Assembly: GCF_023638055.1 (NCBI RefSeq)
Contig: NZ_JAKRVY010000012.1
Location: 1 to 64,000 of the forward strand
DNA: 64,000 bases
Direction: 5' to 3'
DNA from: Natranaeroarchaeum aerophilus
Lineage (GTDB): Archaea > Halobacteriota > Halobacteria > Halobacteriales > Natronoarchaeaceae
Part shown: positions 33,623 to 43,106 of the stretch, piece by piece
Layout of the letters: every line of letters begins with the position of its first letter
Numbering within the stretch: the stretch's first letter is position 1
Notes under the pieces: model-generated
The model's database searches: none
Told to the model about the DNA's origin: nothing
Seen by the model: only the letters and a program-made list of their open reading frames with translations
Made by a program: the position numbers and the translations under genes

Positions 33623-34294
33623 ATGACCCCACCGCTGGTGCTGGATATCGACGGGACGCTGACGCGGGCCGACGGCGAACATGGGATCGATCCGCGTGTA
33701 TTCGAACCGATCCGTGCGTGGCCCGAACCGGTCGTGATCGCCACCGGAAAGGCGTTTCCGTTTCCAGTTGCACTCTGTCAGTTTCTCGGTGTCGAGGAGC
33801 GCGTTATCGCAGAAAACGGCGGGATCGTCTACGCCGAGGAGGAACTCGCGGTAAACGGTGATCGCGATGCAGCAGACGCAGTCGTCAGGGCATTCCGGGA
33901 GCGCGGGTACGACCTCGGCTGGGACGGCCCCGATCTGGTCAACCGATGGCGAGAGACGGAGATCGCCGCGCGGTTGACGGTTCCCGGGGCCGCGCTGCGA
34001 GAGGTTGCCGCCGAGGCGGGACTGGAGGTCGTCGACACGGGCTATGCGTTCCACGTCAAAGACGCCTCGATCACCAAAGGGGAGGGGATCGAAACGATGG
34101 CGCAGCTACTGGATCGTCGTCCGGACGAGTTCGTCGCGGTCGGCGACTCGGAAAACGACGTCTCGACGTTCGAGGTGGTGGGCGAGAGCTACGCGGTTGC
34201 AAATGCCGACGATGCAGCACGCGACGCCGCCGACCACGTCACCGACGGCGTCCACGCTGCCGGTACGATGGAAGTGCTCGACAGGCTTCGGTGA
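33623..34294 (+). CDS. Phosphoglycolate phosphatase, archaeal HAD type
   Basis: 223-residue HAD-superfamily phosphatase that dephosphorylates 2-phosphoglycolate. HAD motif I is VLDIDGTLT (residues 6-14), motif II lies at VIATGKAF, motif III is the lysine in ASITKGEGIE near 147 and motif IV is VAVGDSENDVSTFEV near 170. The C2B-type cap and 220-230-residue length agree with archaeal Pgp of the Thermoplasma TA0175 type. Other sugar phosphatases of the Cof group are possible. The phosphatase starts ~98 bases after the 22-base-period repeat block. Confidence 0.9.
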   Translation: MTPPLVLDIDGTLTRADGEHGIDPRVFEPIRAWPEPVVIATGKAFPFPVALCQFLGVEERVIAENGGIVYAEEELAVNGDRDAADAVVRAFRERGYDLGWDGPDLVNRWRETEIAARLTVPGAALREVAAEAGLEVVDTGYAFHVKDASITKGEGIETMAQLLDRRPDEFVAVGDSENDVSTFEVVGESYAVANADDAARDAADHVTDGVHAAGTMEVLDRLR

Positions 34295-34324
34295 CGTTGT
34301 GATCTGCAGCGGTCTGATCGTCGC

Positions 34325-34912
34325 TCAACGTGACAGTGATTCGATTGTGTCTCCCACTGCGGCGAGACACTCTCTGAGCACTGGCGCGCCGTCGTAGAGC
34401 CAGAGGAGAAGGGTGAACGCGACGACCCCCGTCTGAATGAGTAGATAGGTCGGTGGATCGCCAGTCGTCAGTGCCGCCCAGTAGTCGACAAAATACCCCA
34501 TCGTAAAATCGTATAATCCGTGTGAGTGGCCTGCATCCGGCTGGTCCGCTATTGGCCAGAGCACCACGTGAAAGCGTTCTGTCCCCCGAAAGTAGTGGGG
34601 CACGAAGTCGCCTGGAAGATGAAGTAGATAGCCGATGGCAAAGGCCAGTCCAGCACGCGAGTAGCCGAGCTGTCGGGCGAGTACTCCGGTGAAAATCGCG
34701 AATGGGACAGCAAAAAATATCGAGTGACCGAGAGCGTAGCCAGTTTCGAAGACACCGAACTGATACGCGAGGGGTTTGTCGATGAGATCCGGCAGCACCG
34801 ACGCAAAGAGGACGGCGAAAGCGTCGAGTCCGCCAGGCGATTCCCGGTAGTACGTATGACAGAACAGTGAGTACGCGAGATACCCCACGGCGGCGTGTTC
34901 CCAGGGCCACAT
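34325..34912 (-). CDS. Membrane-bound metal-dependent hydrolase (YdjM-like)
   Basis: 195-residue protein with about four or five membrane segments. It begins MWPWEHAAVGYLAYSLF, has SVLPDLIDKPLAYQF near residue 38, YALGHSIFFAVPFAIF near 58 and GYLLHLPGDFVPHY near 93, the scattered His/Asp pattern of the YdjM/LexA-regulated membrane hydrolase family (DUF457). The histidines and aspartates probably bind metal at the membrane face. Substrate unknown. It is convergent with the phosphoglycolate phosphatase gene 30 bases away. Confidence 0.85.
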   Translation of the reverse strand: MWPWEHAAVGYLAYSLFCHTYYRESPGGLDAFAVLFASVLPDLIDKPLAYQFGVFETGYALGHSIFFAVPFAIFTGVLARQLGYSRAGLAFAIGYLLHLPGDFVPHYFRGTERFHVVLWPIADQPDAGHSHGLYDFTMGYFVDYWAALTTGDPPTYLLIQTGVVAFTLLLWLYDGAPVLRECLAAVGDTIESLSR

Positions 34913-35063
34913 CGGTTTCGTCTGGGTGCTGTACGTGGATAGTTATTCTCCGACTGTACCGGTAAGCACCACTTTTACGATGAGGTGTGCTACCAGAAAA
35001 CAGCCCCCACTCACGCGACGCGAAGGGAAGGGTTTTCGGCACGCAGTCTCCAAGCCGAGTGTA

Positions 35064-36176
35064 ATGGGGCTAGAAGAGGAGATCGAAGAACTCCAGGAGG
35101 AGATTGCGAGCACGCCCTACAACAAGTCGACAGAGGCACATATCGGTCGACTCAAATCGAAGCTTGCGGAAAAAAAAGAGGAGCTGGAAGTCCGCCAGCA
35201 GTCCTCGGGTGGGGGTGGCGGCTATCACGTCGAGAAACACGGCGACGCCACGGTTGCGCTGGTCGGATTCCCGAGCGTCGGTAAATCGACGCTTTTGAAC
35301 GCACTGACAAACGCCGACAGTGAGGTCGGCTCCTACGAATTCACGACGCTCGATGTCAACCCCGGAATGCTGGAACTCAACGGCGCAAACATCCAGATGC
35401 TGGACGTGCCGGGATTGATCGAGGGGGCGGCAAGCGGTCGCGGCGGCGGGCAGGAGGTCCTCTCGGTCGTTCGCGCGGCGGATCTGATCGTGTTCGTCCT
35501 TTCGGCGTTCGAGATAGAGCAGTACGAGCGCCTCTGTGAGGAGTTGTACAAAAACAAGATCCGGATCGACAGGGAGCCGCCACGGATCTCTATCCGACGC
35601 AAAGGGAAAGACGGGCTCAGAGTCACCTCCAGCGTGGATCAGGACCTCGACGATCGGACGATCAAGGAGGTCCTCAGAAATCATGAGTATATCAACGCCG
35701 ACATCACGCTCAACGAGAGGGTCGATATCGACCGCCTGATCGATGGCATTCAGGACAACCGTGTCTACCTTCCTTCGATCGTTTCGGTCAACAAGACTGA
35801 TCTGATCGACCCGAGCTATATCGATACGGTCAAAGAGAACCTCCGCGAGCACGACCTCGATCCCGAGGAAGTTACGTTCATCAGCGCCGAGAAGGAGAAG
35901 GGCCTGAATGCGTTCAAAGAGCGGATCTGGCAGGAGCTCGGTCTGATGCGAATCTACATGGACAAACCGGGCCGCGGTATCGATTACGAGGAACCGCTCG
36001 TGATCAAACAGGGGAGTACGATCGAGGACGCGACGAAGAAACTCGGCGGGGAGTTCGAAGAACGGTTCCGCTTCGCTCGCGTCACCGGTGAGAGCGCAAC
36101 ACACGATGGCCAGCAGGTCGGTCTGGACCACGAGCTCGCCGACGAAGACGTCCTCCGACTGATCACGCGGAAGTGA
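35064..36176 (+). CDS. drg: DRG-family GTP-binding protein
   Basis: 370-residue GTPase of the developmentally regulated GTP-binding (Rbg/DRG) branch of the Obg family, linked to ribosomes and translation. An N-terminal helical region with EEEIEELQEEIASTPYNKST is followed by the G domain: G1 GFPSVGKST near residue 71, the Switch region ending TTLDVNPGMLE, G3 DVPGLIEGAASGRGGG, G4 NKTD near 255. The C-terminal TGS domain begins near 295 (MRIYMDKPGRGIDYEEPL). I chose ATG 35064 because MGLEEEIEEL matches the family start. The next gene begins seven bases after its stop. Confidence 0.96.
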   Translation: MGLEEEIEELQEEIASTPYNKSTEAHIGRLKSKLAEKKEELEVRQQSSGGGGGYHVEKHGDATVALVGFPSVGKSTLLNALTNADSEVGSYEFTTLDVNPGMLELNGANIQMLDVPGLIEGAASGRGGGQEVLSVVRAADLIVFVLSAFEIEQYERLCEELYKNKIRIDREPPRISIRRKGKDGLRVTSSVDQDLDDRTIKEVLRNHEYINADITLNERVDIDRLIDGIQDNRVYLPSIVSVNKTDLIDPSYIDTVKENLREHDLDPEEVTFISAEKEKGLNAFKERIWQELGLMRIYMDKPGRGIDYEEPLVIKQGSTIEDATKKLGGEFEERFRFARVTGESATHDGQQVGLDHELADEDVLRLITRK

Positions 36177-36183
36177 GCCCAAA

Positions 36184-36639
36184 ATGGCCACCGGTCACGC
36201 CGGTAGGCGGCTAATCGCGCTCGTCCTGCTGGGGCTTGCGCCCTGGGTCGTCGTCCTCTTTCCCGGCCAGTTCGATCTCGTATTCTCGTGGGGCTGGGTC
36301 AACAGCCAGAACTGGAACGTGGTAACGATGTGGGACTATCTGTTCGAGTACACCAGAGGGTTCCGTGCACTGCCAGGTCATCTGCAGGCGTGGCCGATTG
36401 CGACGCTGTTGTACTGCTGTGCCCTCGGTAGTGCGGCGGGTGGGGCGGCGATCGGTCGGGAGGACCGGCGCGTCACGGCGGGGTTGCTCGTGCTCGCCGC
36501 GCTGTCGATGCTTCGGTATACGATCGGATTCAGCCACCCGACAGCGACTGTAGTCCCACTATTCATTCCCGCCGTGCTGGTCGTTTGCTGGTGGTTCTAC
36601 GCTGACGCGTTGACGCCCGAGCGGATCGTCGAGGGCTGA
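36184..36639 (+). CDS. TIGR04206-like membrane protein
   Basis: 151-residue membrane protein with about four predicted helices (10-33, 65-83, 94-110, 117-137). The N-terminal region with FSWGWVNSQNW and the overall layout recall the haloarchaeal TIGR04206 family, a group of unknown function; I am not certain. It starts seven bases after the drg stop, so the two are probably co-transcribed. Confidence 0.7.
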   Translation: MATGHAGRRLIALVLLGLAPWVVVLFPGQFDLVFSWGWVNSQNWNVVTMWDYLFEYTRGFRALPGHLQAWPIATLLYCCALGSAAGGAAIGREDRRVTAGLLVLAALSMLRYTIGFSHPTATVVPLFIPAVLVVCWWFYADALTPERIVEG

Positions 36640-36722
36640 TCAGTTTGATATGGTCGAGCCAGTCGCTCAACCGGTGACGAAAAGAGAAAAAACCGCACCG
36701 CAACCACGGAGACTGGTCGTCC

Positions 36723-37700
36723 TCAGGCGAACTGCGCCTGACCGTCGGCTTCGAGTAGCTCCTTGTAGCGGTTGCGGATCGTCACTTCCGAGATGTCGGT
36801 GACATCGCTGACTTCGGACTGGGTGACCGATTCGTTGCAGAGCAGCGGCGCGGCGTAGACGGCTGCCGCAGCGAGGCCGACGGGGCTCTTGCCGCTGTGG
36901 ATGCTCTGTTCTTTGGCGTTCTGCAGCAGTTCGCGGGCGCGGTGCTCGGCCTCGTCCGAAATGCCGAGTTCGCTGGCGAAGCGGCCGACGTACTGTTCGG
37001 GGTCGGCGGGCTGGATCTCGAGGTTGAGTTCGCGCACGATGTAGCGGTAGGTGCGTTTGAACTCCATCTCGTCGATCCGGCTCACTGTGGCGACCTCGTC
37101 GATACTCCGCGGGGTGCCGGTCTGGCGCGCCGCAGCGTACAGCGACGCTGTTGCGACGCCCTCGATCGATCGCCCCGGAAGCAGATCCTCGTTGAGCGCG
37201 CGGCGGTAGATGACGCTCGCGGTCTCCCGGACGTCCTCGGGAAGCCCGAGTGCGCTGGCCATTCGGTCGATCTCGCCGAGTGCCTGCTTGAGGTTGCGCT
37301 CCTTGCTGTCGCGGGTGCGGAAGCGTTCGTTCCACGTGCGAAGGCGCTGCATCTTCTCGCGCTGGCTCGACGACAGCTGGTTACCGTACGCGTCCTTGTT
37401 CTGCCAGCCGATGTTCGTCGAGAGACCATCGTCGTGCATCATCTTCGTCGTCGGTGCGCCGACACGGGATTTCTGGTCCTTTTCGGCCGAGTCGAACGCG
37501 CGCCACTCCGGCCCGCGGTCGATGCTGTCCTCCTCGATGACGAGGCCACACTCCTCACACACCGTCTCGCCGTGCTCCTCGTCGGCGAGGATGTCACCGC
37601 CACATTCCGGGCAATGTTCCTCTTCCTGTTCTGTCGCTCGTTCCGTCTCCTCGGTCCGGACGTTCGTTTCCTCCTGGTATTGTACTCGTGTATCAGTCAT
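36723..37700 (-). CDS. tfb: Transcription initiation factor IIB (TFB)
   Basis: 325-residue archaeal general transcription factor that recruits RNA polymerase to TBP-TATA complexes and reads the BRE. An N-terminal extension is followed by the zinc ribbon CPECGGDILADE...CEECG (about residues 33-56), the B-finger region EWRAFDSAEKDQKSRVG near 72, and two cyclin-like repeats (about 130-220 and 225-315), with the typical GIATASLYAAARQ-like stretch GVATASLYAAARQTGTPRS. Haloarchaea have several TFBs; this one is complete. Its upstream region has TATA-like ATTTATAAGG on the reverse strand near 37805-37814, so it probably carries a leader of ~80 bases. Confidence 0.97.
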   Translation of the reverse strand: MTDTRVQYQEETNVRTEETERATEQEEEHCPECGGDILADEEHGETVCEECGLVIEEDSIDRGPEWRAFDSAEKDQKSRVGAPTTKMMHDDGLSTNIGWQNKDAYGNQLSSSQREKMQRLRTWNERFRTRDSKERNLKQALGEIDRMASALGLPEDVRETASVIYRRALNEDLLPGRSIEGVATASLYAAARQTGTPRSIDEVATVSRIDEMEFKRTYRYIVRELNLEIQPADPEQYVGRFASELGISDEAEHRARELLQNAKEQSIHSGKSPVGLAAAAVYAAPLLCNESVTQSEVSDVTDISEVTIRNRYKELLEADGQAQFA

Positions 37701-37874
37701 GGTTGTCTCCGTGGATTGCGGTTAGACGGCCGGTGCTGCCGGTCGGGATATCCCTAAGAAATACCGGGAAACCGCGCTCCTACTACTACATAAGATAGAA
37801 AGCCTTATAAATGTTACGGAGTTCAGGTTAGTGGACTATATATAATTATCCCTCACGAGGATCGAGAACTCGTC

Positions 37875-38501
37875 TCATGCTCGGAAGAGATAGGATCTGG
37901 CTTCGGCGTCGCTGACCTGTTCGAACTCCTGATAGAACTGGCCGACAGCGCCGAAGCGGTCGGGCGTCTCGACGACGACCAGCGTGTCGACCTGCTCACT
38001 GAGCTCGTCTGCGGCCGATGGTGATGCTACCGGGACAGCGAGGACAACATCGGCTGCACCAGTGCCACGAAGCTGTTGTAGACAGGCTCGAACTGTTGCA
38101 CCGGTTGCGATCCCGTCGTCAACGAGGATGACTCGCCGATCAGTGGTTTCGGCCAGATCGCTCGTCCCTCGGTAGTTCCGGAGTTTCTCCCCTGCAACCG
38201 TGGCCGCATGGCGACGCTCCTGTTCGAGATACGAGTCCTCGACGTCGAGCTGGGCGATCAACTGATCGTTGTACCACGCTTCGCCGGTGCTGGCGACAGC
38301 ACCGAGCGCGAGTTCCTCGTTTCCGGGTGCGCCCATCTTCTTTGCCGCAATCACGTCCAGAGGTGCGTCAAGCGCCGCTGCAACCGGTGCTGCCACCGGA
38401 AGACCGCCACGGGGGATTCCCAGCACTATATCCGCCTCGATCCCTTCTCGTTGTAGCAGTCGTGCTAGCTGCTCTCCAGCATCAGCTCTGTTCTGAAACA
38501 T
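37875..38501 (-). CDS. Phosphoribosyltransferase
   Basis: 208-residue type I phosphoribosyltransferase. The PRPP-binding motif is VILVDDGIATGATVRA near residue 125. The N-terminal part has VLGIPRGGLPVAAPVAAAL and DVIAAKKMGAPGNEELALGA, typical of the stand-alone group often annotated as a predicted phosphoribosyltransferase next to or fused with a dienelactone hydrolase domain. No purine or pyrimidine gene is adjacent, so the base is unknown. The BtuD gene ends 24 bases upstream of it on the same strand. Confidence 0.9.
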   Translation of the reverse strand: MFQNRADAGEQLARLLQREGIEADIVLGIPRGGLPVAAPVAAALDAPLDVIAAKKMGAPGNEELALGAVASTGEAWYNDQLIAQLDVEDSYLEQERRHAATVAGEKLRNYRGTSDLAETTDRRVILVDDGIATGATVRACLQQLRGTGAADVVLAVPVASPSAADELSEQVDTLVVVETPDRFGAVGQFYQEFEQVSDAEARSYLFRA

Positions 38502-38525
38502 TCCGCGTGTGTTGTCCTACAACGG

Positions 38526-39854
38526 TTATCGGTAATGGTTTGAGGGGTGATTTCCGGGGGGGCTCCGGTCAGCCGTCTCGTCATCGGTGAACCTCCGGTC
38601 AGTAGTCACATCATCGCTGGGACGCCCATCTCCGGTACCATCCACCCGTTTCTCGTCCGCGAACGCGTCGGAGACGGAATCCACGACGGCATCGGTGGAT
38701 GCCACCCAGGCGTCGGCGTCACGATCACTGATGGGTGGCTCTGCCGACCCGCTTTCGACAACGACAAGCGGAGTAGCAGCGTCGAGTACCAACCGACCCA
38801 CGTCCGGGTCGGCCGTTTCGTCGACGAGGACCGACACATCAGCCGTGCGGGCCTGCTCTCGGGCAGTCGATAGCTGCTCATCGGTTGGTCCGGACAACGG
38901 TGTCGATGTCACGGTGTCTGCCCCCAGACTGTGAGCCGTCGACACGGCAATATCACCGTTCGGAATCGGGCCGATCGACAGGTCAAAGCCCGCGCGGTCC
39001 AGTTCGACGAGCGTCCGTGCAGCGATGTTCCCCGCCCCGAGGACGTGGATGCGCACGCCTCTCGGAGGATCGCTCTCTTCGAGTGCGCGTACTGTTTCCG
39101 CCCCTGTGACCGGATCAGGCGTAACTGCCGCTCGCACGTCGAACGTCGAGGAGACCGTTGACTCGGTGAGCACCGATTCAGGTGGTCCCGTTGCGACGAC
39201 ATCCCCATCGGACAGCATCACCAGCGAATCACAGTACCGCGCTGCGAGGTCGAGGTCGTGGATAGCGGCGATCGCCGCGGTGCCGTCATCGACCAGCGAT
39301 CGAACCAGCTGCAGCGTCTCGATTCCATGGTTCACGTCGAGGCTCGCTGTCGGTTCATCGAGCAGCAGCGCGGGCGTCGCCTGTGCGATGGCACGCGCGA
39401 GAAGCACGCGCTGGCGCTCCCCACCGCTGATGGCATCGATCGAGCGATCGGCAAACTGCGTAGTATCGGTCCGCTCCAGTGCGTTTTCGATCGCTGTCCG
39501 GTCCTCAACCGTCATCGATTCGAACCGCCCCCGATGGGCCGTCCGCCCCATTCCGACGATCCGTCTCACATCGAAGGAAAACGAGATCGAGGTGTCCTGT
39601 GGAACGACGGCGACACGCTGGCTACCGACGCGTGAAGGCAGCGTGTGTATGTCCTCACCGTCAACGCAGACCCGTCCGCAATCCGGTGTGAGTGCCCCAC
39701 TGATCGTTCGGAGTAGTGTCGTCTTCCCCGAGCCGTTCGGACCGACGAGCCCGACGAACTCCCCGGACTCGGCCGCTACTGAGACGTTGTCGAGGACGGA
39801 CACGTCGTCGAACGACACGGAGACGTCATCGACGGTAATCATCGGTCCGCTCAC
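38526..39854 (-). CDS. btuD: Corrinoid/metal-chelate ABC transporter ATPase with C-terminal extension
   Basis: 442-residue ABC ATPase. The first ~255 residues are a complete FecE/BtuD-type domain: Walker [10 protein letters not shown] near 37, signature [15 protein letters not shown] near 146, Walker [14 protein letters not shown] and H-loop [13 protein letters not shown] ~185-residue C-terminal extension follows, beginning [20 protein letters not shown] (a Rossmann-like glycine pattern), then an acidic, probably disordered tail. Such extensions occur in haloarchaeal BtuD homologues and may sense corrinoid or another cofactor. It overlaps btuC by four bases, forming an operon btuCD. Substrate, B12 versus siderophore or heme, is inferred. 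Confidence 0.87.
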   Translation of the reverse strand: MSGPMITVDDVSVSFDDVSVLDNVSVAAESGEFVGLVGPNGSGKTTLLRTISGALTPDCGRVCVDGEDIHTLPSRVGSQRVAVVPQDTSISFSFDVRRIVGMGRTAHRGRFESMTVEDRTAIENALERTDTTQFADRSIDAISGGERQRVLLARAIAQATPALLLDEPTASLDVNHGIETLQLVRSLVDDGTAAIAAIHDLDLAARYCDSLVMLSDGDVVATGPPESVLTESTVSSTFDVRAAVTPDPVTGAETVRALEESDPPRGVRIHVLGAGNIAARTLVELDRAGFDLSIGPIPNGDIAVSTAHSLGADTVTSTPLSGPTDEQLSTAREQARTADVSVLVDETADPDVGRLVLDAATPLVVVESGSAEPPISDRDADAWVASTDAVVDSVSDAFADEKRVDGTGDGRPSDDVTTDRRFTDDETADRSPPGNHPSNHYR

Positions 39855-41023
39855 AGTCCATGCACCTCCCGGCGAAGTAACAGGAACAGGAAAAAGGGTG
39901 CACCGATTGCGGCGGTCACGATCCCGACAGGGAGCTCGGCGGCACCGGAGCGTGCAAGGGTGTCCGCGGCGACGAGAAATGCTGCACCTGCAACCGCGCT
40001 GGTGGGGAGCAGAATCCGATGATCGGGCCCGACGAGCAGTCGCATGATGTGTGGGACGACCAGGCCGACGAAGCCGATCACACCCGAGACCGCGACCGCG
40101 GCGGCCGTGATAAGGCTCGACACCGCAAGCAACACGCGTTTCGTTCGCTCGACCTCGATACCGAGGTGCTGGGCATCCTCCTCACCGAGCAACAGTACGT
40201 TCAGATCCCGCGTGTACGCCGCAAGCACTGCAAACCCGATGATTGCGACCGGGAACGCGAAGAGGACGTGATCCCACGTGCTGTAGTGGAGATGACCCAT
40301 CAGCCAGTAGACGGCCTCTTCTAAACTGTCACCCGCCCGTAACAGCAGATACGAGATCACTGCCCCAAGGAACGTCTGAACCGCGACCCCCGCAAGCAGG
40401 AGCGTTGCAACGGGCGTCCGACCGCCTTCGGTCGCCATGGCGTAGACCGCAAAGGCGGTGATCAGTGCCCCGACGAACGCGGCGAGACGGAGGTCGACGA
40501 CCGCGAGCCCCGGAATCGTGATTGTGGCGACGGCCCCGACCGCGGCCCCCGACGAGACGCCGATGATCGATGGATCGGCCAGCGGGTTCCGAAAAAATCC
40601 CTGCATGACTGTGCCCGCACTGGCAAGTGCAAAGCCCACAATCGCCCCAAGCAGGATCCGGGGGAGCCGAATATTGACCACAATCGTCCGGGTCGTCTCG
40701 GCCACTGCGAAGTCGAACAGTGGTCGATACTCAAATGATGGGGACGGATACGGGAGGCTCGCACCCTGCGCAATCGTGACGTGGCCCGTATCGACAGCAA
40801 TGCCGACAGGGACGGAGAGTTCATCCAGCACTGCCCGAACAACGTCGAACGTGGCGATCTCGACCGGACCGATGGTTGCGCTGACAACGATCGTGATGAG
40901 CAGTACGACACCGAGGCCAGCAGTCCAGACGGCGGTCTTGCGTAGTAATGGTGGAGTAGTCGCTGTCGGCGCTTCGTCCGTTGAGGTTTCGCCAGTCGCT
41001 GCCGAATCAGTTGCTGTCCCCAC
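39851..41023 (-). CDS. btuC: Corrinoid/iron-chelate ABC transporter permease (FecCD family)
   Basis: 390-residue permease of the FecCD/BtuC family with ten predicted helices, imports vitamin B12 or a ferric chelate. Marks are [46 protein letters not shown] near residues 117-160 and, near the cytoplasmic ATPase-coupling region, [20 protein letters not shown] near 270, followed by [20 protein letters not shown]. Start is GTG 41023. Its promoter is the shared AT-rich region 41041-41060, divergent from the binding-protein gene. Confidence 0.9.
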   Translation of the reverse strand: MGTATDSAATGETSTDEAPTATTPPLLRKTAVWTAGLGVVLLITIVVSATIGPVEIATFDVVRAVLDELSVPVGIAVDTGHVTIAQGASLPYPSPSFEYRPLFDFAVAETTRTIVVNIRLPRILLGAIVGFALASAGTVMQGFFRNPLADPSIIGVSSGAAVGAVATITIPGLAVVDLRLAAFVGALITAFAVYAMATEGGRTPVATLLLAGVAVQTFLGAVISYLLLRAGDSLEEAVYWLMGHLHYSTWDHVLFAFPVAIIGFAVLAAYTRDLNVLLLGEEDAQHLGIEVERTKRVLLAVSSLITAAAVAVSGVIGFVGLVVPHIMRLLVGPDHRILLPTSAVAGAAFLVAADTLARSGAAELPVGIVTAAIGAPFFLFLLLRREVHGL

Positions 41024-41044
41024 GTGTTTGCAACCTCGCTTTCA

Positions 41045-41060
41045 TTAGACAAATATTTAT
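41045..41060. promoter_or_regulatory. Shared divergent TATA region of btuC and btuF
   Basis: The AT-rich CAAATATTTATTG stretch (near 41050-41062) can be read as a TATA element on both strands. It lies ~27-30 bases from GTG 41023 on the reverse strand and from ATG 41085 on the forward strand, predicting leaderless transcripts in both directions from one nearly symmetrical element. Coordinates are approximate. No known regulator site is recognised. Confidence 0.55.
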
Positions 41061-41084
41061 TGATTACTCTGTATCGTTCATACG

Positions 41085-42116
41085 ATGACACGAACTGGCC
41101 TACAGGTATTCGTCGCGCTGCTGGTCGTTATGGCCGGCGCAGTTGGTGCAGTCGCGCCCGGCGCTGCGACGGCAGATATGAGCGGTCAGGAACTCCAGTG
41201 TGAGTTCCCGGCGACCTTCGAGGACGCTGGCGGCGAGGAGGTACAGATCGATGAACAACCGGACGAGATCGTGACACTGAATCCGTCGGCCGCCCAGACG
41301 ATGTGGGAGATCGGCGCTGAAGATCGGGTGACGGGCGTCTCCCAGTACGCGATGTACCTGGACGGCGCAGAGGAGCGCACGGACATTACAGACGAGGAGG
41401 GAGGCACCTCGGTCGAGCAGGTGATCGACCTCGAACCCGACCTCGTGCTTGCACCGAACACGATCCCCGAAGAGACGGTCGAACAGCTCCGTACTGAGGG
41501 CGATCTGACGGTCTATCACTTCGAGACGGCCACGTCGATCGACGATGTACGCGATAAAACCCAGCTGATCGGCCAGCTCGTCGGCGAGTGCGAGGGTGCC
41601 GAAGATACTGTCGCATGGATGGACGACGAACTTGAAGAGGTTGCGGACCGAATCGAGGGCGAGGAGCCAACTGTCTACTTCGAGTTCTTCGAGACGACGC
41701 CCGGACAGGACACGTTCCAGAACGACGTGATCACGGCTGCCGGTGGGGAGAACGTGGCAGCTGAAGCGGGAATCGAAGGCTGGGGACAGATGTCACAGGA
41801 GCAACTTACCGAGCAAAACCCGGAGTGGTTGCTGGTGATCGAGGGACAGGAACTCCCGACTGGTGAAGGGGTCGATCAGAGCACCGCGATGGAGGAAGAG
41901 AATGTGGTTGAGGTGACCAGCGAGCACATCCAACAGCCCGCCCCGCGTGTGGTGTATGCTGTGAGCGAGATCAACGAGCAGCTGTACGCCGAGAGCGGCG
42001 AAAACGGCGTTGCTGACGAAGAGGTAGATGACGAGGAGCCGGATGCGATCCCCGGCTTCGGCATCGCTGCTGCGCTCGTAGCCTTGTTGTCGGTCGTCGC
42101 ACTTCGCCACCGATAA
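41085..42116 (+). CDS. btuF: Corrinoid-type ABC substrate-binding protein with PGF-CTERM
   Basis: 343-residue exported periplasmic-binding-type protein. Residues 1-30 are a Sec signal peptide ([21 protein letters not shown]). The binding fold covers residues 50-305, with [26 protein letters not shown] near 62 typical of BtuF/FecB-like proteins. An acidic linker ([10 protein letters not shown]) leads to [22 protein letters not shown], a PGF-CTERM sorting signal, so archaeosortase A should process it and link it to the surface by lipid. It is divergent from btuCD, its expected partners. B12 is the likely ligand; iron chelates remain possible. Confidence 0.9.
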   Translation: MTRTGLQVFVALLVVMAGAVGAVAPGAATADMSGQELQCEFPATFEDAGGEEVQIDEQPDEIVTLNPSAAQTMWEIGAEDRVTGVSQYAMYLDGAEERTDITDEEGGTSVEQVIDLEPDLVLAPNTIPEETVEQLRTEGDLTVYHFETATSIDDVRDKTQLIGQLVGECEGAEDTVAWMDDELEEVADRIEGEEPTVYFEFFETTPGQDTFQNDVITAAGGENVAAEAGIEGWGQMSQEQLTEQNPEWLLVIEGQELPTGEGVDQSTAMEEENVVEVTSEHIQQPAPRVVYAVSEINEQLYAESGENGVADEEVDDEEPDAIPGFGIAAALVALLSVVALRHR

Positions 42117-42166
42117 CGCCAGTCGAGAAAACGACCTTTTTAGGTGCCGACCACCCACTGACGAGT

Positions 42167-42445
42167 ATGGTCGAGAACGTCATCTGGCCCGCCTATCTCG
42201 ATGCGGAGCTTTCCCGCTCGAAGGGGCGGCGCGTCCCACAGGACCTCGCGGTCGAAGAGCCGACGGTCGACGAGATTGCACAGGCCGTCCAGCAGGTCGG
42301 CTACGACGCCAAAATCGAACGCGACGTTGCGTATCCACGGAACCACTACACGCCGCGCGGTCGCGTGCTTGTAAAGGACAGTGAGGATTCGAAAAACGAC
42401 GTCGTTCAGGCCGTCGCGGCGTACGTCTCGACGATGCGTAACTGA
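42167..42445 (+). CDS. srp19: Signal recognition particle 19 kDa protein
   Basis: 92-residue RNA-binding protein that helps assemble the archaeal signal recognition particle by binding SRP RNA helices 6 and 8. Marks are [20 protein letters not shown] at the start, [15 protein letters not shown], and [11 protein letters not shown] near 67. The protein has normal length. Its TGA overlaps the ATG of gar1 (TGATG at 42443-42447), so the two are translationally coupled, an arrangement common in archaea that groups RNP assembly proteins. Confidence 0.96.
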   Translation: MVENVIWPAYLDAELSRSKGRRVPQDLAVEEPTVDEIAQAVQQVGYDAKIERDVAYPRNHYTPRGRVLVKDSEDSKNDVVQAVAAYVSTMRN

Positions 42446-42675
42446 TGCAAAGACTTGGCACCGTCGATCGAACGGCACAGGGGCTCGCAATCGCGCGTGT
42501 TTCGGGCGAGTACGAGCCCGCGATCGGCAACATGGTAATAGACGAATCGCTCGACACAATCGGACGTGTCGTCGACGTCTTCGGCCCCGTCGACCGCCCG
42601 TACGTGGCCGTTACGACTGACGATGACGTGAACCTCGCGACGCTGCTCGGCGAAAAACTTTACGTCAAGGATTAG
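42445..42675 (+). CDS. gar1: H/ACA ribonucleoprotein protein Gar1
   Basis: 76-residue RNA-processing protein, core of H/ACA pseudouridylation particles, contacting the Cbf5 pseudouridine synthase to assist substrate loading and product release. The six-strand beta-barrel domain is visible with IGNMVIDESLDTIGRVVDVFGPVDRPYVAV at residues 27-56, split here by recognisable motif IGRVVDVFGPV. It is as short as other archaeal Gar1 proteins, without glycine-arginine tails. Coupled to srp19. Its 3' end overlaps the convergent DtxR-type gene by four bases. Confidence 0.95.
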   Translation: MQRLGTVDRTAQGLAIARVSGEYEPAIGNMVIDESLDTIGRVVDVFGPVDRPYVAVTTDDDVNLATLLGEKLYVKD

Positions 42676-43106
42676 TCGGCCTGGCCTTCCAGTTCGACGA
42701 CGAGACACTCACACTGGTCGGCTTCCGGATCGAAACAGTCGGGACACTCCGCCGGCCGATCGATAATCGTATCCAGTCGATCTGCGACCGTATCGTCGAT
42801 CACGCTCTCCAGTGCCCGTGCCTCTTCGCGATAGTTCTTCACTTCGAGGACGTTCGCGAGGAACCGCTCGATGATACAATACGTCTGGATGGCTTCTCGC
42901 GCCCGACCGATCCCCTCGTCGGTGAGCCGCACGCCCTTGTACTTCTCGTGGTCAGCCAGCCCCCGATCCTCTAGCTTGCCGATCATCTCGTTGACGCTCG
43001 CGGGGCTGACGTCGAGCATCTCCGCGAGCTGACCAGTCGACGCTGGGCCATCCTCGATCGTCTGGGCGAGATAGATCGTCTTGAGATACTGATCAGCGGT
43101 GTTCAT
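42672..43106 (-). CDS. DtxR/SirR-type metal-dependent regulator
   Basis: 144-residue DNA-binding repressor of the DtxR/MntR/SirR family. The winged helix is at residues 1-65 with STGQLAEMLDVSPASVNEMI as the recognition region and YKGVRLTDEG as the wing. The metal-binding/dimerisation domain has REAIQTYCIIERFLANVL near 75 and an ECPDCFDPEADQCECL tail rich in Cys/Asp. The SH3-like third domain of DtxR is absent, as in MntR-type proteins. It is joined by a four-base overlap to the ferritin-like gene upstream, indicating an operon for iron or manganese control. Confidence 0.92.
   Translation of the reverse strand: MNTADQYLKTIYLAQTIEDGPASTGQLAEMLDVSPASVNEMIGKLEDRGLADHEKYKGVRLTDEGIGRAREAIQTYCIIERFLANVLEVKNYREEARALESVIDDTVADRLDTIIDRPAECPDCFDPEADQCECLVVELEGQAD

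Noticed and set aside
41024..41084. Possible cobalamin riboswitch before the btu genes
   Set aside because: The gap is ~60 bases with an AT-rich promoter only; no room for the conserved B12 box fold.
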